Both the position numbers and the translations under genes were made by a program. A DNA stretch of 64,000 bases from Halocatena salina (lineage in GTDB: Archaea > Halobacteriota > Halobacteria > Halobacteriales > Haloarculaceae), in contig NZ_CP096019.1 in NCBI RefSeq assembly GCF_023115355.1, forward strand, positions 1,736,001-1,800,000, read 5' to 3'. The stretch's first letter is position 1; each line of letters starts with the position of its first letter. Of this stretch, positions 1-8,588 are shown one piece after another. The notes below the pieces were generated by a model. That model did no database searches. It had not been told where the DNA came from and saw nothing but the letters and a program-made list of their open reading frames with translations.

Positions 1-94
1 AGCGGCAAGAGACACCCATGACTGGGAACGAAGCAGAGACATGTAACGGTGTCGAATCGTATCAGAAACGTGACCAGACACCTATTTTCCGCTC

Positions 95-178
95 GGGTGG
101 CTGCGCCACCCTCCCGCAAAAAATCTGCATTGCAAGAGCGAAGCTCTTGCAGGCTCCCAGATGGACTTCGTCCATCTG
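95..178. repeat. Cluster of three short perfect hairpins
   Basis: Three perfect inverted repeats lie close together. At 95-111 the arms are GGGTGGC/GCCACCC with a 3-nt loop. At 131-151 the arms are TGCAAGAGC/GCTCTTGCA with loop GAA. At 158-178 the arms are CAGATGGAC/GTCCATCTG with loop TTC. The stretch 107-123 (CACCCTCCCGCAAAAAA) is repeated exactly at 912-928 on the other side of the degraded gene. The hairpins may be terminators, MITE-like units or ends of a small cassette. The structures are seen directly and their function is inferred. Confidence 0.75.
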
Positions 179-248
179 AGAGGACCAAAAAAAGCCGCTC
201 GCTCCGCTTCGCTACGCTCGCGGGAACTGCGCTCGTGGGGCAAACGAG

Positions 249-798
249 ATGACGTTGCCGGTATTTCAGTTTTGGGATCGGCTTGGCGAGTCGGTGAACC
301 TCTCGACCGTGGCGGATCGGGGGAAAATCTCGAAGGCTGAGCTGTACCACGTTGTGGATGTGGAGACAGGAACGTGGTGTCGGCCCTGTCGGAGTACGGG
401 CTGCGCACGCCACGCAGATCGAGGAGATACTGGCAACGGCCGGGCTTGGCCAGTCACAAATGGAGTACGACGACCTCCCCGGTATTGCGAACGTCACGCG
501 CTACGACGCGGCAAAGGAGCTGGTCGTCGCTGGCTGGTTCGAGAACGGTGGCCGCGTGCGCTACCACGAACAGCATGACGGCACCATCGTCCAGTCGGTG
601 TATACACCCAAAAGCGATCGAGAGCCAGCCGAGATGACTGAACAACCGGACGCAACGAGTGCGCCCGCCACGTTCGTCACGACGCTGGCGGCGTACTGTC
701 ACTATCGCCAGCATGGGGATCTCGATGGCTTGCGCCAGCAGTATCCCGAGGTCGCATGCGTCGTCGGTGAACCGCCAGCTGTCCACGCAGACGACTGA
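249..798 (+). pseudogene. Degraded regulator-like gene, frameshifted
   Basis: Two reading frames appear to make up one protein. The first (from ATG 249) gives FQFWDRLGESVNLS followed by a helix-turn-helix-like stretch (TVADRGKISKAELYHVVD). At about 365-380 protein-like sequence moves to the frame that runs to the TGA at 796-798. That frame contains IEEILATAGLGQSQMEYDD and a basic, histidine-rich C-terminus. The join needs a shift of one base, so the gene is probably broken or carries a sequencing error. The N-terminal part looks like a winged-helix regulator, but I cannot name a family. Hairpins flank it on both sides. The C-terminal frame alone (352-798, 148 codons) could still be expressed. 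Confidence 0.4.
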
Positions 799-850
799 GA
801 ATAACAGAGTCGGCGGAGGCGGTCGCGGAGCGGTGCGGGCAGGTCACTCA

Positions 851-877
851 CCGCGAGCGAAGCTCGCGGCTTTTTTT
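851..877 (+). terminator. Hairpin plus T-tract, terminator-like
   Basis: Perfect 8-bp arms CCGCGAGC/GCTCGCGG with loop GAA are followed by C and seven T residues (871-877). The form matches an intrinsic terminator and sits 53 nt after the stop of the degraded gene. Archaeal termination depends mainly on the T-tract, so the hairpin may instead be part of the repeat family seen at 95-178, which shares the GAA loop. Confidence 0.5.
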
Positions 878-885
878 AGTCCAGG

Positions 886-928
886 TTTTTTGCGGGAGGG
901 TGCGCAAGGCGCACCCTCCCGCAAAAAA
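886..928. repeat. Perfect 20-bp-arm hairpin
   Basis: Arms 886-905 and 909-928 are perfectly complementary over 20 bp around a 3-nt loop (AAG). The ends are T6 and A6, and the core is GCGGGAGGGTGCGC. It could act as a bidirectional terminator between the degraded gene and the copper module. The 17-nt outer arm is repeated at 107-123, so the pair may mark the edges of an inserted cassette. Confidence 0.8.
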
Positions 929-984
929 AGTGGGTGTTGAACCACAACGCGTAATTGCGACTCGTTCCTACGTCCACAAAATCA

Positions 985-1896
985 ATGACCCCGCTGTCCC
1001 TCGCTGTCGCCAGTGGCCTTCGACTTCTGGCTGCTAACCAGAACGCGTTGCATTCTGGTGATGTCGTCGGTCAATCTCTAGCGATGGGACCCGGTGTGCT
1101 TCCCGCGGTGAGCGTTGGCGGAGAATACGATCTTCTCGTGTTCCTTTCGATCGGGTTGTTCGGCGGAGCGCACTGTCTCGGCATGTGTGGCCCGCTCGTG
1201 ACGACGTACGCCGAGCGAATGGAGACGGACGACCGATGGGAGGGCGCGCTCACGTCGTATGAAGTCCGCCAACACGCGTTGTTCAATCTCGGGCGGACGG
1301 TTGGATACGCGACGCTGGGTTTCGTGTTCGGATTGCTCGGCGCGCTGTTGTACGAAACCGTCAGCCTCGCGGGCGTGATCACCCCCGTACAGGGCGGTGT
1401 CGGCGTCCTCGTCGGTGGCATGATCATCGTCATGGGGGCGACACGGCTGGGGGGCTACCGGCAAGGTTCTGTCGAAGCGGTCGTTTCGAAAGCCGGTGTC
1501 GGTTCGCTGTTCGCCCGGAGTTACACGCTCATCTCCACCCGGATCGATCGATGGGTAAACGGCGTCGGTATCGTCGGTCTCGGTGCGCTTCACGGGCTGT
1601 TACCGTGTATGCTGCTGTATCCTGCTTTCCTGTACGCCTTCGCGCAGGGATCACCGGTGTACGGCGCGCTCGCACTCGGTGCGCTCGGTCTCGGCACTGT
1701 CCCCACCGTGTTCCTCTATGGCACACTCATTCAATCAGTGAGCTCCCGGCAGCGACAGGTCGTTCACCGAGGTCTCGGGGTGCTGTTCGTGGCGCTGGGC
1801 TACGTGTTACTCACGATGGGATTCATGCGTTTTGGCATCGAACTCCCGATGCCTGATATCCCGTTCTATCAACCACTCGATCAGATGATGCACTGA
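985..1896 (+). CDS. TauE/SafE (UreH-domain)-like membrane protein
   Basis: A polytopic membrane protein of 303 residues. The first clear helix carries the motif GLFGGAHCLGMCGPL, typical of the DsbD_2/UreH-type transmembrane domain. In bacteria such proteins are found beside copper ATPases, where they help metal supply or cytochrome oxidase maturation. A second glycine-rich half contains GLGALHGLLPCMLLYPAF, so the protein looks like an internal duplication with a Cys in each half. The stop is 8 nt before the copper ATPase ATG, indicating one operon. I chose ATG 985; a TTG at 955 is in frame, and ATG 1084 would also leave the motif intact. A role in copper transfer to oxidases is inferred from context. 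Confidence 0.8.
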   Translation: MTPLSLAVASGLRLLAANQNALHSGDVVGQSLAMGPGVLPAVSVGGEYDLLVFLSIGLFGGAHCLGMCGPLVTTYAERMETDDRWEGALTSYEVRQHALFNLGRTVGYATLGFVFGLLGALLYETVSLAGVITPVQGGVGVLVGGMIIVMGATRLGGYRQGSVEAVVSKAGVGSLFARSYTLISTRIDRWVNGVGIVGLGALHGLLPCMLLYPAFLYAFAQGSPVYGALALGALGLGTVPTVFLYGTLIQSVSSRQRQVVHRGLGVLFVALGYVLLTMGFMRFGIELPMPDIPFYQPLDQMMH

Positions 1897-1904
1897 CACC
1901 AATC

Positions 1905-4376
1905 ATGTCAACCTGTTCACTGTGTGATCTACAAATCGACGGCCAGCCAATCACTGAGGAGACCGCGGACGGAACGGAGCGGTTTTGCTGTCGGGGCTGT
2001 CGGGAAATCGCCCGACTGATCGATGACACTGAATCGGAGTCCGAAGAGGCTGCGGATTCGATTCCGGTGTCGGTCGACGATATCAGAGAACGCGTTGCTG
2101 CGGACTCGACTGGTTCGTCCGTTCCGTCCGGTGCAGACGATGCGGAGACAGCGTACCGTTCGGTCGATGGAATGCACTGTAAAACCTGTGAGGGGTTCAT
2201 CGAACTGCTCGCGACGGAAACCGACGGCATCTACGAAGCAGAAGCGAGCTATGCGACCGAGATGGTCCGTTTGGTGTACGATCCAGACACGATCGAGGAA
2301 GCATCGCTGTCGGACGCCGTGAGTCGGCTCGGGTATCACGCCAGCGCGCCCGACGAGGAGGATAGCTCGCTCAGAAATCGACTGGAGTTCGGTCGGTACC
2401 GCGCGATCATTTCGGTGATACTTGCTATGCCGGTGATGTTCCCGTATTTGCTGTTCATCTATCCGGTGAACCTCGGGATCTACCAGGAGAGCTTTCTCTA
2501 TGGGGGAACCATGGCGTCGATGGTGTTCGCTCCGCTCGCGGTGTGGAGCACGCTCATCGTGCTCGGACTGGGCTATCCGATCTTCCGAGGCGCGTACGTG
2601 AGTCTTCGCGTCGGCCAACCTAACATGGACGTGCTCGTCTCGATCGCGGTTGGGGCAGCTTATCTCTACTCGATAGCGACGTACGTGATGGGCGGTCGTC
2701 ATCCCTATTTCGACGTTGCGGTCATGGTGCTCGTTGTCGTGACCGTCGGGAATCACGTCGAGTCACGGATCAAACGAACGGCGCTGGGGAACCGATCCTC
2801 TCTCACTGAATCCCGGGTGACTGATGCCCACCGCCTTGCCGAGGATGGAACCACCGAAACGATCTCCGTGGAGGCGTGTACGGCCGGCGATCGGCTGCTC
2901 GTCAAACCCGGCGAACGCGTACCGATCGATGGAACGATCGTCGACGGGACGGCCGCCGTCGATGAATCGCTCATCACGGGCGAGTCGATCCCGCAAACCA
3001 AGACCGTCGGCGACCGTGTGCTCGGCGGGTCAGTGCTGACTGACAGCACAGTGGTTCTCGAAGTTGGTCCCGACGGAACCAGCACGATCGATCGGCTCAT
3101 CGAACTCCTCTGGAACACCAAAAGCAGCGATTCGGGAACACAACGACTCGTCAATCGGTTTGCGGTCGTGTTCGTTCCCCTCGTCCTCTTGCTGGCGGCC
3201 GGTACCACCGGGGGGTGGTTGCTGAGTGGTGCTCCCGTTAGCACGGCCGTGATGATCGGGGTGTCGGTGCTGGTGATCTCCTGCCCGTGTTCGCTCGGGA
3301 TTGCAACCCCACTTGCGCTGTCGGCCGGAACTCGTGACGCCTCATCGGACGGCATTCTCGTCCTCAACGACTCCGTTCTCGAACGGATCGACGATTCGGA
3401 CATCGTCGTGTTCGACAAGACGGGCACGCTCACCACGGGCGAAATGAGCGTTGCTGACGTGATCGGTGAGCAGCCATCGGAGATCCTCGCCCGAGCGGCT
3501 GCCGTCGAACGTCGGGCGAGCCATCCACTCGCCGCGGCGATCGACGAGGCAGCGCCTCCGACGCCCGACCGGTCGGTCAGCGGGTTCGAGCGCGATGAAC
3601 GCGCAGTCTCTGCCCTCGTCGACGACGTGTGCGTGGTCGTAGGTCATCCCGACACCTTCGATACCAAGGAGTGGACGATTCCCGATACCGTACAGGACGC
3701 CGTCGAGACGGCCTATCAGTCGGGCGTCCATCCCACAGCAGTCGGCTGGAACGGCACCGTTCGCGGCGTTATCACCGTGCACGACACCCCACGTAATGAC
3801 TGGGAGATGGTCGTGAGCGAGTTGGCCGAGGACGATCGGGAGATCGTCGTGTTGACAGGTGACGACGAGCGGCTGGCGCGGCGCTTCGGTGAGCACGATT
3901 CGGTCGATCACCTCTTTGCTGGTGTGCGTCCGGAATCGAAGCGGGCCATCGTCGGCGGGCTGTGTGAGCGGGGTACGACGACGATGGTCGGCGACGGCAC
4001 CAACGACGCCCCTGCGTTAGCCAGCGCTGATCTGGGGATCGCCGTGGCCAGCGGCACCGAGCTGGCGATCGACGCCGCCGATGCGGTCATCATGGACGAT
4101 CAATTGACGTCGGTTCCGACGATCTTCGAGCTGGCCAGCGCGACCCGCCAGCGGATCAAACACAATCTCGTTTGGGCTGGACTGTACAACGCGGTCGCCA
4201 TCCCGATCGCCATCGCCGGACTGATCACGCCGCTGCTTGCCGCCGCTGCCATGGCGGTGAGCAGCCTGCTTGTCGTCTACAACTCGAAACGACGGCTCAT
4301 CCCCGAACGGAGCGATGATCGAGCGGTCTCGGATGGTGAGGTGTCGGGATACGACGTGGACTCACAGCCAGCGTGA
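1905..4376 (+). CDS. Cu(I)-type P1B heavy-metal translocating ATPase
   Basis: An 823-residue P-type ATPase that moves a soft metal, most likely Cu(I), across the membrane. The N-terminus has a Cys-rich segment (CxxC at 4-7, CCRGC at 28-32) like FixI/CcoI-type pumps, then an HMA-like domain with MHCKTC at 90-95. Catalytic landmarks are TGES at 358-361, the transmembrane CPC at 460-462, DKTGT at 504-508 and a C-terminal GDGTNDAPAL. The last helices carry YN and a downstream SS (AAMAVSSLL), the residue set expected of Cu(I) pumps. The upstream TauE/SafE-like gene overlaps functionally with FixI/CcoI operons, which suggests copper loading for a terminal oxidase rather than only detoxification. 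Zn or Cd transport is less likely given these residues. Confidence 0.93.
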   Translation: MSTCSLCDLQIDGQPITEETADGTERFCCRGCREIARLIDDTESESEEAADSIPVSVDDIRERVAADSTGSSVPSGADDAETAYRSVDGMHCKTCEGFIELLATETDGIYEAEASYATEMVRLVYDPDTIEEASLSDAVSRLGYHASAPDEEDSSLRNRLEFGRYRAIISVILAMPVMFPYLLFIYPVNLGIYQESFLYGGTMASMVFAPLAVWSTLIVLGLGYPIFRGAYVSLRVGQPNMDVLVSIAVGAAYLYSIATYVMGGRHPYFDVAVMVLVVVTVGNHVESRIKRTALGNRSSLTESRVTDAHRLAEDGTTETISVEACTAGDRLLVKPGERVPIDGTIVDGTAAVDESLITGESIPQTKTVGDRVLGGSVLTDSTVVLEVGPDGTSTIDRLIELLWNTKSSDSGTQRLVNRFAVVFVPLVLLLAAGTTGGWLLSGAPVSTAVMIGVSVLVISCPCSLGIATPLALSAGTRDASSDGILVLNDSVLERIDDSDIVVFDKTGTLTTGEMSVADVIGEQPSEILARAAAVERRASHPLAAAIDEAAPPTPDRSVSGFERDERAVSALVDDVCVVVGHPDTFDTKEWTIPDTVQDAVETAYQSGVHPTAVGWNGTVRGVITVHDTPRNDWEMVVSELAEDDREIVVLTGDDERLARRFGEHDSVDHLFAGVRPESKRAIVGGLCERGTTTMVGDGTNDAPALASADLGIAVASGTELAIDAADAVIMDDQLTSVPTIFELASATRQRIKHNLVWAGLYNAVAIPIAIAGLITPLLAAAAMAVSSLLVVYNSKRRLIPERSDDRAVSDGEVSGYDVDSQPA

Positions 4377-4533
4377 AGGGTGTGGGTGGTACGAAAATCT
4401 ACTGATCGGCGTTCGAAGCCGTTTCGAGGAGCGTTTCGGTCCAACGTAGTTTGTTATTGAACACACTCGTTGAAATCTGATCTGGATTCGGGTCCAAGAC
4501 TGTCTGTCTGAACTCGTAACGTTCGGATACGAG

Positions 4534-4579
4534 AACGCTAGCGTTTTCTCGGGCCAACGGGATGGGGACCCGTTAAAAT
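4534..4579 (+). promoter_or_regulatory. Palindrome and TATA-like box before DUF460 gene
   Basis: A perfect 12-bp palindrome AACGCTAGCGTT (4534-4545) lies inside a wider imperfect inverted repeat beginning GAGAA and ending TTCTC. A TATA-like GTTAAAATT follows at 4572-4580, about 28-34 nt before ATG 4607, which fits a leaderless transcript. The palindrome may be an operator or the end of an upstream transcript. Confidence 0.4.
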
Positions 4580-4606
4580 TCGAGTGTTGCGTCGCGCCAT
4601 GGATTT

Positions 4607-6628
4607 ATGTCCGCCGTGTGCATAGCGAACGGTGTGAATACCCGCGCGAGTGCACTCGACGCGGTCGTGTTCGGGGTCGACATCCAGAGTGGCGACGTGC
4701 GTGGTGATGCGCCCTCGTATGCTGTCGTCGCGTTCGACGGCGAACAGATCGACCGTGATGTGGTGTCGTTTCGAAAACTCCGCCGGCTGATCGACCGCGA
4801 GGAGCCGGCCATCGTTGCGACGGACAACACCTACGAGCTGGCGGCGGACAAAGACGCCCTCGTTCGGTTGCTCCGTGAGCTTCCGGCCGGAACGAAGCTG
4901 GTACAGGTCACCGGTGCCCAACGACCCGAACCGCTCTCTCGGGTCGCCTCCAGACACGGCGTTCCCTACGGGAAAAAGCCGATGAAGGAAGCAGAGGCCG
5001 CCGCGCGTCTCGCGGCTGCAAACGTCGGACAGGAGGTGCGTGCGTTCTCAGATACGACGACCGTCAAGGTCGCCCGCGGCCGATCGACCGGCAACGGTGG
5101 CTGGAGTGAGGATCGGTACACCCGACGGATTCACGGCGCGGTCAAAACCACTGCTCGGGATGTCGAATCGGACCTACGAGACGCCGGACTCGATTTCGAG
5201 GTGGACCGAACCGAGAAGTACGGCGGTCTCTCCCGGGCGGTGTTCACCGTCGAGAGCCGTCCCGACGAGCTTCCCGTCTCGCGGATGCGTTCAGGCGACG
5301 TTCGCATCGAGATCGAACGAGAACGACGCGATGGCATCGAGTACCAGCCGCTTGCCAAGCGACGGGACCACGTTCTCGTCGGAATCGATCCCGGAACGAC
5401 GACCGGCATCGCTATCGTCGGACTCGGGGGCACCGTGTTGGACGTGTCCTCGACGCGCACCGGCGACACCGCTGACGTCATCGAATGGATCATCGAGCGC
5501 GGGCGGCCGATCGTCGTGGCTGCCGACGTGACTCCGATCCCTGAGACGGTCGAAAAGATCCGTCGGAGCTTCGACGCCGCCGCGTGGACGCCTGAACGAG
5601 ATCTCCCTATCGATCGCAAACAACACCGAACGCGGGAGAACAGCTACGACAACGACCACGAACGGGACGCGATGGCCGCAGCGCTGTTTGCGTTCGACGA
5701 CCACGAAGATCAGTTCGAACGGATCGCGCAGAAGATCCCGGCACGATTGGATCGAGGAGCGGTTACTGCACGGGTGGTTGCAGGCGAGGAATCGGTCGAA
5801 ACCGTCGTTGCCGATCTCACAGACGACGAAGGATCTTCGGATACGGATACGACCGACGAGTCCCCCGAACGCTCGCCCGAAGAGAAAGAGATCAAACGGC
5901 TGAACGAACGCATCGAGCGGCTCGAATCACACATCGAAACGCTCGAAGAGACGATCGACTCGAAAGACGAGCGCATCGCGGAGTACGAACGAGAACTGAG
6001 CGATGCCCGGCGCGCTGAACGGCGGAAAGCCCGTAAAAACGAAGCGGTCACGCGACTTGAGCGCAAAACAGAACAGCACCAGCAGACGATCGAACGCCAA
6101 AGCGAGGAAATCGACACTCTCGATAGCAAACTCGAACGGCTCAAAGAGCTCTGGAAGATCGATCATTCTAATTTCGCAGACGTCTCTGAAGAGAAACAGG
6201 GTCTCGTCCCGGTGAAAACCGTCGATCAGTTCACCATGCGGGCGATCGAGCGCGCGGACGAGCAGTACGGACTGATCCCTGACGACGTGATCCTCCTTCG
6301 GGACGCTAGCGGAGCGGGAAAAAGCACTGCACAACGGCTGGCCGACTGTGAACCCCGTCTCGTCCTCCGACAAGGCGGATTGAGCGATGTCGCTGATGAG
6401 GTGCTGTTCGATCACGACATCCCGATCGCGCCCGCCGAGGTGGTGACTATCCAAGAGATCGACGAGCTAGCGGTTGCGCGCGAACGGGAGATATCGGCCG
6501 CCGTCGACGAATGGCACGAACGCGCCCGCGATCGCAGACGATCCCAAAAGTCGGAACTCGTTGACAAGCTCATCAGCGAACACCGCGCGAACCACGAACC
6601 GGAACGCGGTGAACCGACCAGTGGTTGA
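4607..6628 (+). CDS. DUF460 family RNase H-like nuclease-fold protein
   Basis: A 673-residue member of the archaeal DUF460 family. The central part has the YqgF/RuvC-like start of an RNase H fold (VGIDPGTTTGIAI, residues about 262-274) and a matching acidic segment (NDHERDAMAAALFAF). After about residue 405 comes an acidic linker and a long heptad-like coiled coil (about 425-525), then a conserved C-terminal region. The family is predicted to act on nucleic acids, but no specific substrate is known to me. It is a single-gene unit with its own promoter; the next gene is convergent. The length is usual for haloarchaeal homologues. Confidence 0.85.
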   Translation: MSAVCIANGVNTRASALDAVVFGVDIQSGDVRGDAPSYAVVAFDGEQIDRDVVSFRKLRRLIDREEPAIVATDNTYELAADKDALVRLLRELPAGTKLVQVTGAQRPEPLSRVASRHGVPYGKKPMKEAEAAARLAAANVGQEVRAFSDTTTVKVARGRSTGNGGWSEDRYTRRIHGAVKTTARDVESDLRDAGLDFEVDRTEKYGGLSRAVFTVESRPDELPVSRMRSGDVRIEIERERRDGIEYQPLAKRRDHVLVGIDPGTTTGIAIVGLGGTVLDVSSTRTGDTADVIEWIIERGRPIVVAADVTPIPETVEKIRRSFDAAAWTPERDLPIDRKQHRTRENSYDNDHERDAMAAALFAFDDHEDQFERIAQKIPARLDRGAVTARVVAGEESVETVVADLTDDEGSSDTDTTDESPERSPEEKEIKRLNERIERLESHIETLEETIDSKDERIAEYERELSDARRAERRKARKNEAVTRLERKTEQHQQTIERQSEEIDTLDSKLERLKELWKIDHSNFADVSEEKQGLVPVKTVDQFTMRAIERADEQYGLIPDDVILLRDASGAGKSTAQRLADCEPRLVLRQGGLSDVADEVLFDHDIPIAPAEVVTIQEIDELAVAREREISAAVDEWHERARDRRRSQKSELVDKLISEHRANHEPERGEPTSG

Positions 6629-6631
6629 CAC

Positions 6632-6820
6632 TCACAGCATCCCACTCATTCCCATCGCCTCGAGCGCGTAGCCGATCACACCCCGAACGACGAGTGCCGT
6701 TCCCACAAGTACGAGTGCGATTCCTCCAGCGATCAGAGGATCGACAAGTGCCGTGAGTGCCAGTCCGGCAACGATGATAATCACCCCGACGATTCCGATA
6801 CGACCGAGTCGATCGATCAT
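6632..6820 (-). CDS. Small two-helix membrane protein
   Basis: A 62-residue protein with two hydrophobic segments (GIVGVIIIVAGLALTAL and AGGIALVLVGTALVVRGVI). It resembles short conserved haloarchaeal membrane proteins of the DUF7470 kind. I place the start at MIDRLG because homologues begin with such a sequence; an ATG nine codons upstream (6847) is also in frame. It converges on the DUF460 gene with a 3-nt gap. Function unknown. Confidence 0.6.
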   Translation of the reverse strand: MIDRLGRIGIVGVIIIVAGLALTALVDPLIAGGIALVLVGTALVVRGVIGYALEAMGMSGML

Positions 6821-6880
6821 ATCCACGCTAACAGGCGAACACGCCATAAACCCTCAGATACGCCCGTGCCAGTGCCCGTC

Positions 6881-7948
6881 TCAGAATTCGTTACAGACAG
6901 GGATTCCGACGGTGTCGAATTCGTCCATTGAGGCGACCTTCTCCGGGACTTCATCCAGCGAGATCGTTTCGTTGACGATCTGTCCGGGATCGATCGCTCC
7001 GGATTCCATCATGCTGAATATCTCGTCGTATTCGTGTGGCGGCATTCCGTACGACCCGTAAAACTCCCGCTCGTCTTGGACCATCATATCGACTGGCAAC
7101 GGTACCTCTCCTCCTTCATCTGCAGTGGTCATCCCGATTTGGAGGTGCTGCCCGCCTTTACAGAGCGAGTTAACTGAGTTCCGGCACGTTTCTGTGATGC
7201 CCAGCGCGTCGACGCTCACCTCCACGCCGCGGCTACTCGGCGTGAACGATTTGACCGTTTGTGGCACATCCTTGACTTCGGTGGCGTTGATCGTCTCTTC
7301 TGCGCCGACCTGTTCAGCCATTTCGAGACTTCGGTCGTCGAGATCGACGGCGATGACCCGACCCCCGAGTGCGTTCGCGGTCATGATGGCTGACAGACCG
7401 ACACCACCACACCCATGCACTGCAACCGTGTCACCGGGTTCGACGTCTACCCGGTGTGCAACGCCGTGAAATGCGGTCGCAAACCGACAGCCGAGTCCGG
7501 CGATGTCGACCGGATCGAGTCCGTCCGGCACCGTGATCGCGTTCTGATCGGCGACGCGCACCGGGAACTCCTCTGCGTACGCACCGGGCTGAAAATCCAG
7601 AAAGCCCATCGGAACGGATCGTTCACAGATGTTCGCTCGACCGCTCATACAGTGGCGGCAGGTACCATCGCTCATGTTGAATGGGGCAGTAACGCGGTCT
7701 CCCTCCCGGATGCTCTCGACTTCTTCGCCGACTTCGACGACAGTGCCACACGGTTCGTGGCCGAAGATCAGGCCGGGCGTCATCATCAACCCGAGCCAAT
7801 CCCAATCGCCTTTCCATGCGTGCCAATCCGAGCGACAGACACCACAGGCCTCGGTTTCGACGACGATCCCGTCGTCATCACACTCTGGACGATCGACATC
7901 TTCGACCGTCATCGGTTCTTCCGGGCCTTGAAAGACCACTGCTCTCAT
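6881..7948 (-). CDS. Zinc-dependent medium-chain alcohol dehydrogenase
   Basis: A 355-residue GroES-like plus Rossmann NAD(P)-binding dehydrogenase that oxidises an alcohol or reduces an aldehyde or ketone. The catalytic zinc site is visible as CGVCRSDWH and GHEPCGTV, and the cofactor site as HGCGGVGLSAI. In the structural zinc loop the usual four cysteines are C-x2-C-x2-C-x7-C, but the first is replaced by Asp (DGTCRHCMSGRANIC). I chose MRAVVFQ as start because a TATA-like box at 7976-7981 lies 28-33 nt upstream of it. The ATG five codons earlier would be too close to that box. The substrate cannot be read from the sequence. Confidence 0.88.
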   Translation of the reverse strand: MRAVVFQGPEEPMTVEDVDRPECDDDGIVVETEACGVCRSDWHAWKGDWDWLGLMMTPGLIFGHEPCGTVVEVGEEVESIREGDRVTAPFNMSDGTCRHCMSGRANICERSVPMGFLDFQPGAYAEEFPVRVADQNAITVPDGLDPVDIAGLGCRFATAFHGVAHRVDVEPGDTVAVHGCGGVGLSAIMTANALGGRVIAVDLDDRSLEMAEQVGAEETINATEVKDVPQTVKSFTPSSRGVEVSVDALGITETCRNSVNSLCKGGQHLQIGMTTADEGGEVPLPVDMMVQDEREFYGSYGMPPHEYDEIFSMMESGAIDPGQIVNETISLDEVPEKVASMDEFDTVGIPVCNEF

Positions 7949-7975
7949 TCTAACTGTACTCATCAGTTACATCAG

Positions 7976-7981
7976 TATAAA
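7976..7981 (-). promoter_or_regulatory. TATA-like box of the alcohol dehydrogenase gene
   Basis: On the minus strand the sequence reads GATTTATAC. It is 28-33 nt upstream of the chosen start (7948), the usual distance for haloarchaeal leaderless genes, and helps to decide between two in-frame ATG codons. Confidence 0.5.
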
Positions 7982-8130
7982 TCATTGGTGTAGTATATCA
8001 TACACCGGATCTTCACGGGCATGCCCTTTTCTGTATCTCTCGTTCTGACACGTGGTGTGGTGCGACCGTCCGATGAATGGGATCCCTGCGATGGGAGAGA
8101 CTTAACCGTCCGCCAGCCGAAAGACGGAAC

Positions 8131-8421
8131 ATGAGCGATAGTGAGAGCCACAAGAGTTTGCGAATGCCTGACGAGGACGAAGTGTTTGCAGTCGTGACGA
8201 ACATGCTTGGCGCGAACCGAGTGCGAGTACGCTGTATGGACGGAAAAGAACGCACGGCACGTATTCCGGGACGGATGCAAAAACGCATCTGGATCCGAGA
8301 AGATGACGTCGTACTCGTCGAGCCGTGGGATTGGCAGGACGAAAAGGCCGATGTCGCGTGGCGCTACGACAAACAAGACGCCGATCAACTCCGCCGGGAG
8401 GGTCATATTCAGGAAATGTAA
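8131..8421 (+). CDS. eif1A: Translation initiation factor eIF-1A (aIF1A)
   Basis: A 96-residue S1/OB-fold factor that binds the small ribosomal subunit A site during initiation. The core reads [21 protein letters not shown], followed by [15 protein letters not shown], both characteristic of the family. The start MSDSES was chosen because the frame extends further upstream only through non-conserved residues; a TATA-like CTTAA at about 8100-8105 lies near -28. The following genes, RIO1 kinase and a Dim2-like KH protein, are usual archaeal neighbours and form a small-subunit cluster. Confidence 0.95.
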   Translation: MSDSESHKSLRMPDEDEVFAVVTNMLGANRVRVRCMDGKERTARIPGRMQKRIWIREDDVVLVEPWDWQDEKADVAWRYDKQDADQLRREGHIQEM

Positions 8422-8577
8422 TATGACTTTCCACCCATTTTGTCGCGCTCGGGTGTGTACGAGCGCTGATCGCGTAAACGAGCCTCGTGAGGGAACCGTG
8501 TTCTCACTGGCTCCCATTCGCTGCGTTTATCGGAGACACTTACCCCGGCTTTTTACCACCGTTTCGTCGAACAGGGG

Positions 8578-8583
8578 GGAGGT
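8578..8583 (+). promoter_or_regulatory. Shine-Dalgarno site of the RIO1 gene
   Basis: GGAGGT ends 5 nt before ATG 8589. It is a strong ribosome binding site, in contrast to the leaderless look of many genes in the window, and suggests that RIO1 is translated from a leadered or polycistronic message. Confidence 0.6.
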
Positions 8584-8588
8584 AACGC

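Noticed and set aside
6295-6325. P-loop-like DASGAGKST in the DUF460 protein
   Set aside because: The spacing does not fit a Walker A motif (A/G-x4-GK-S/T) and no Walker B follows; it is in the conserved C-terminal region of the family.
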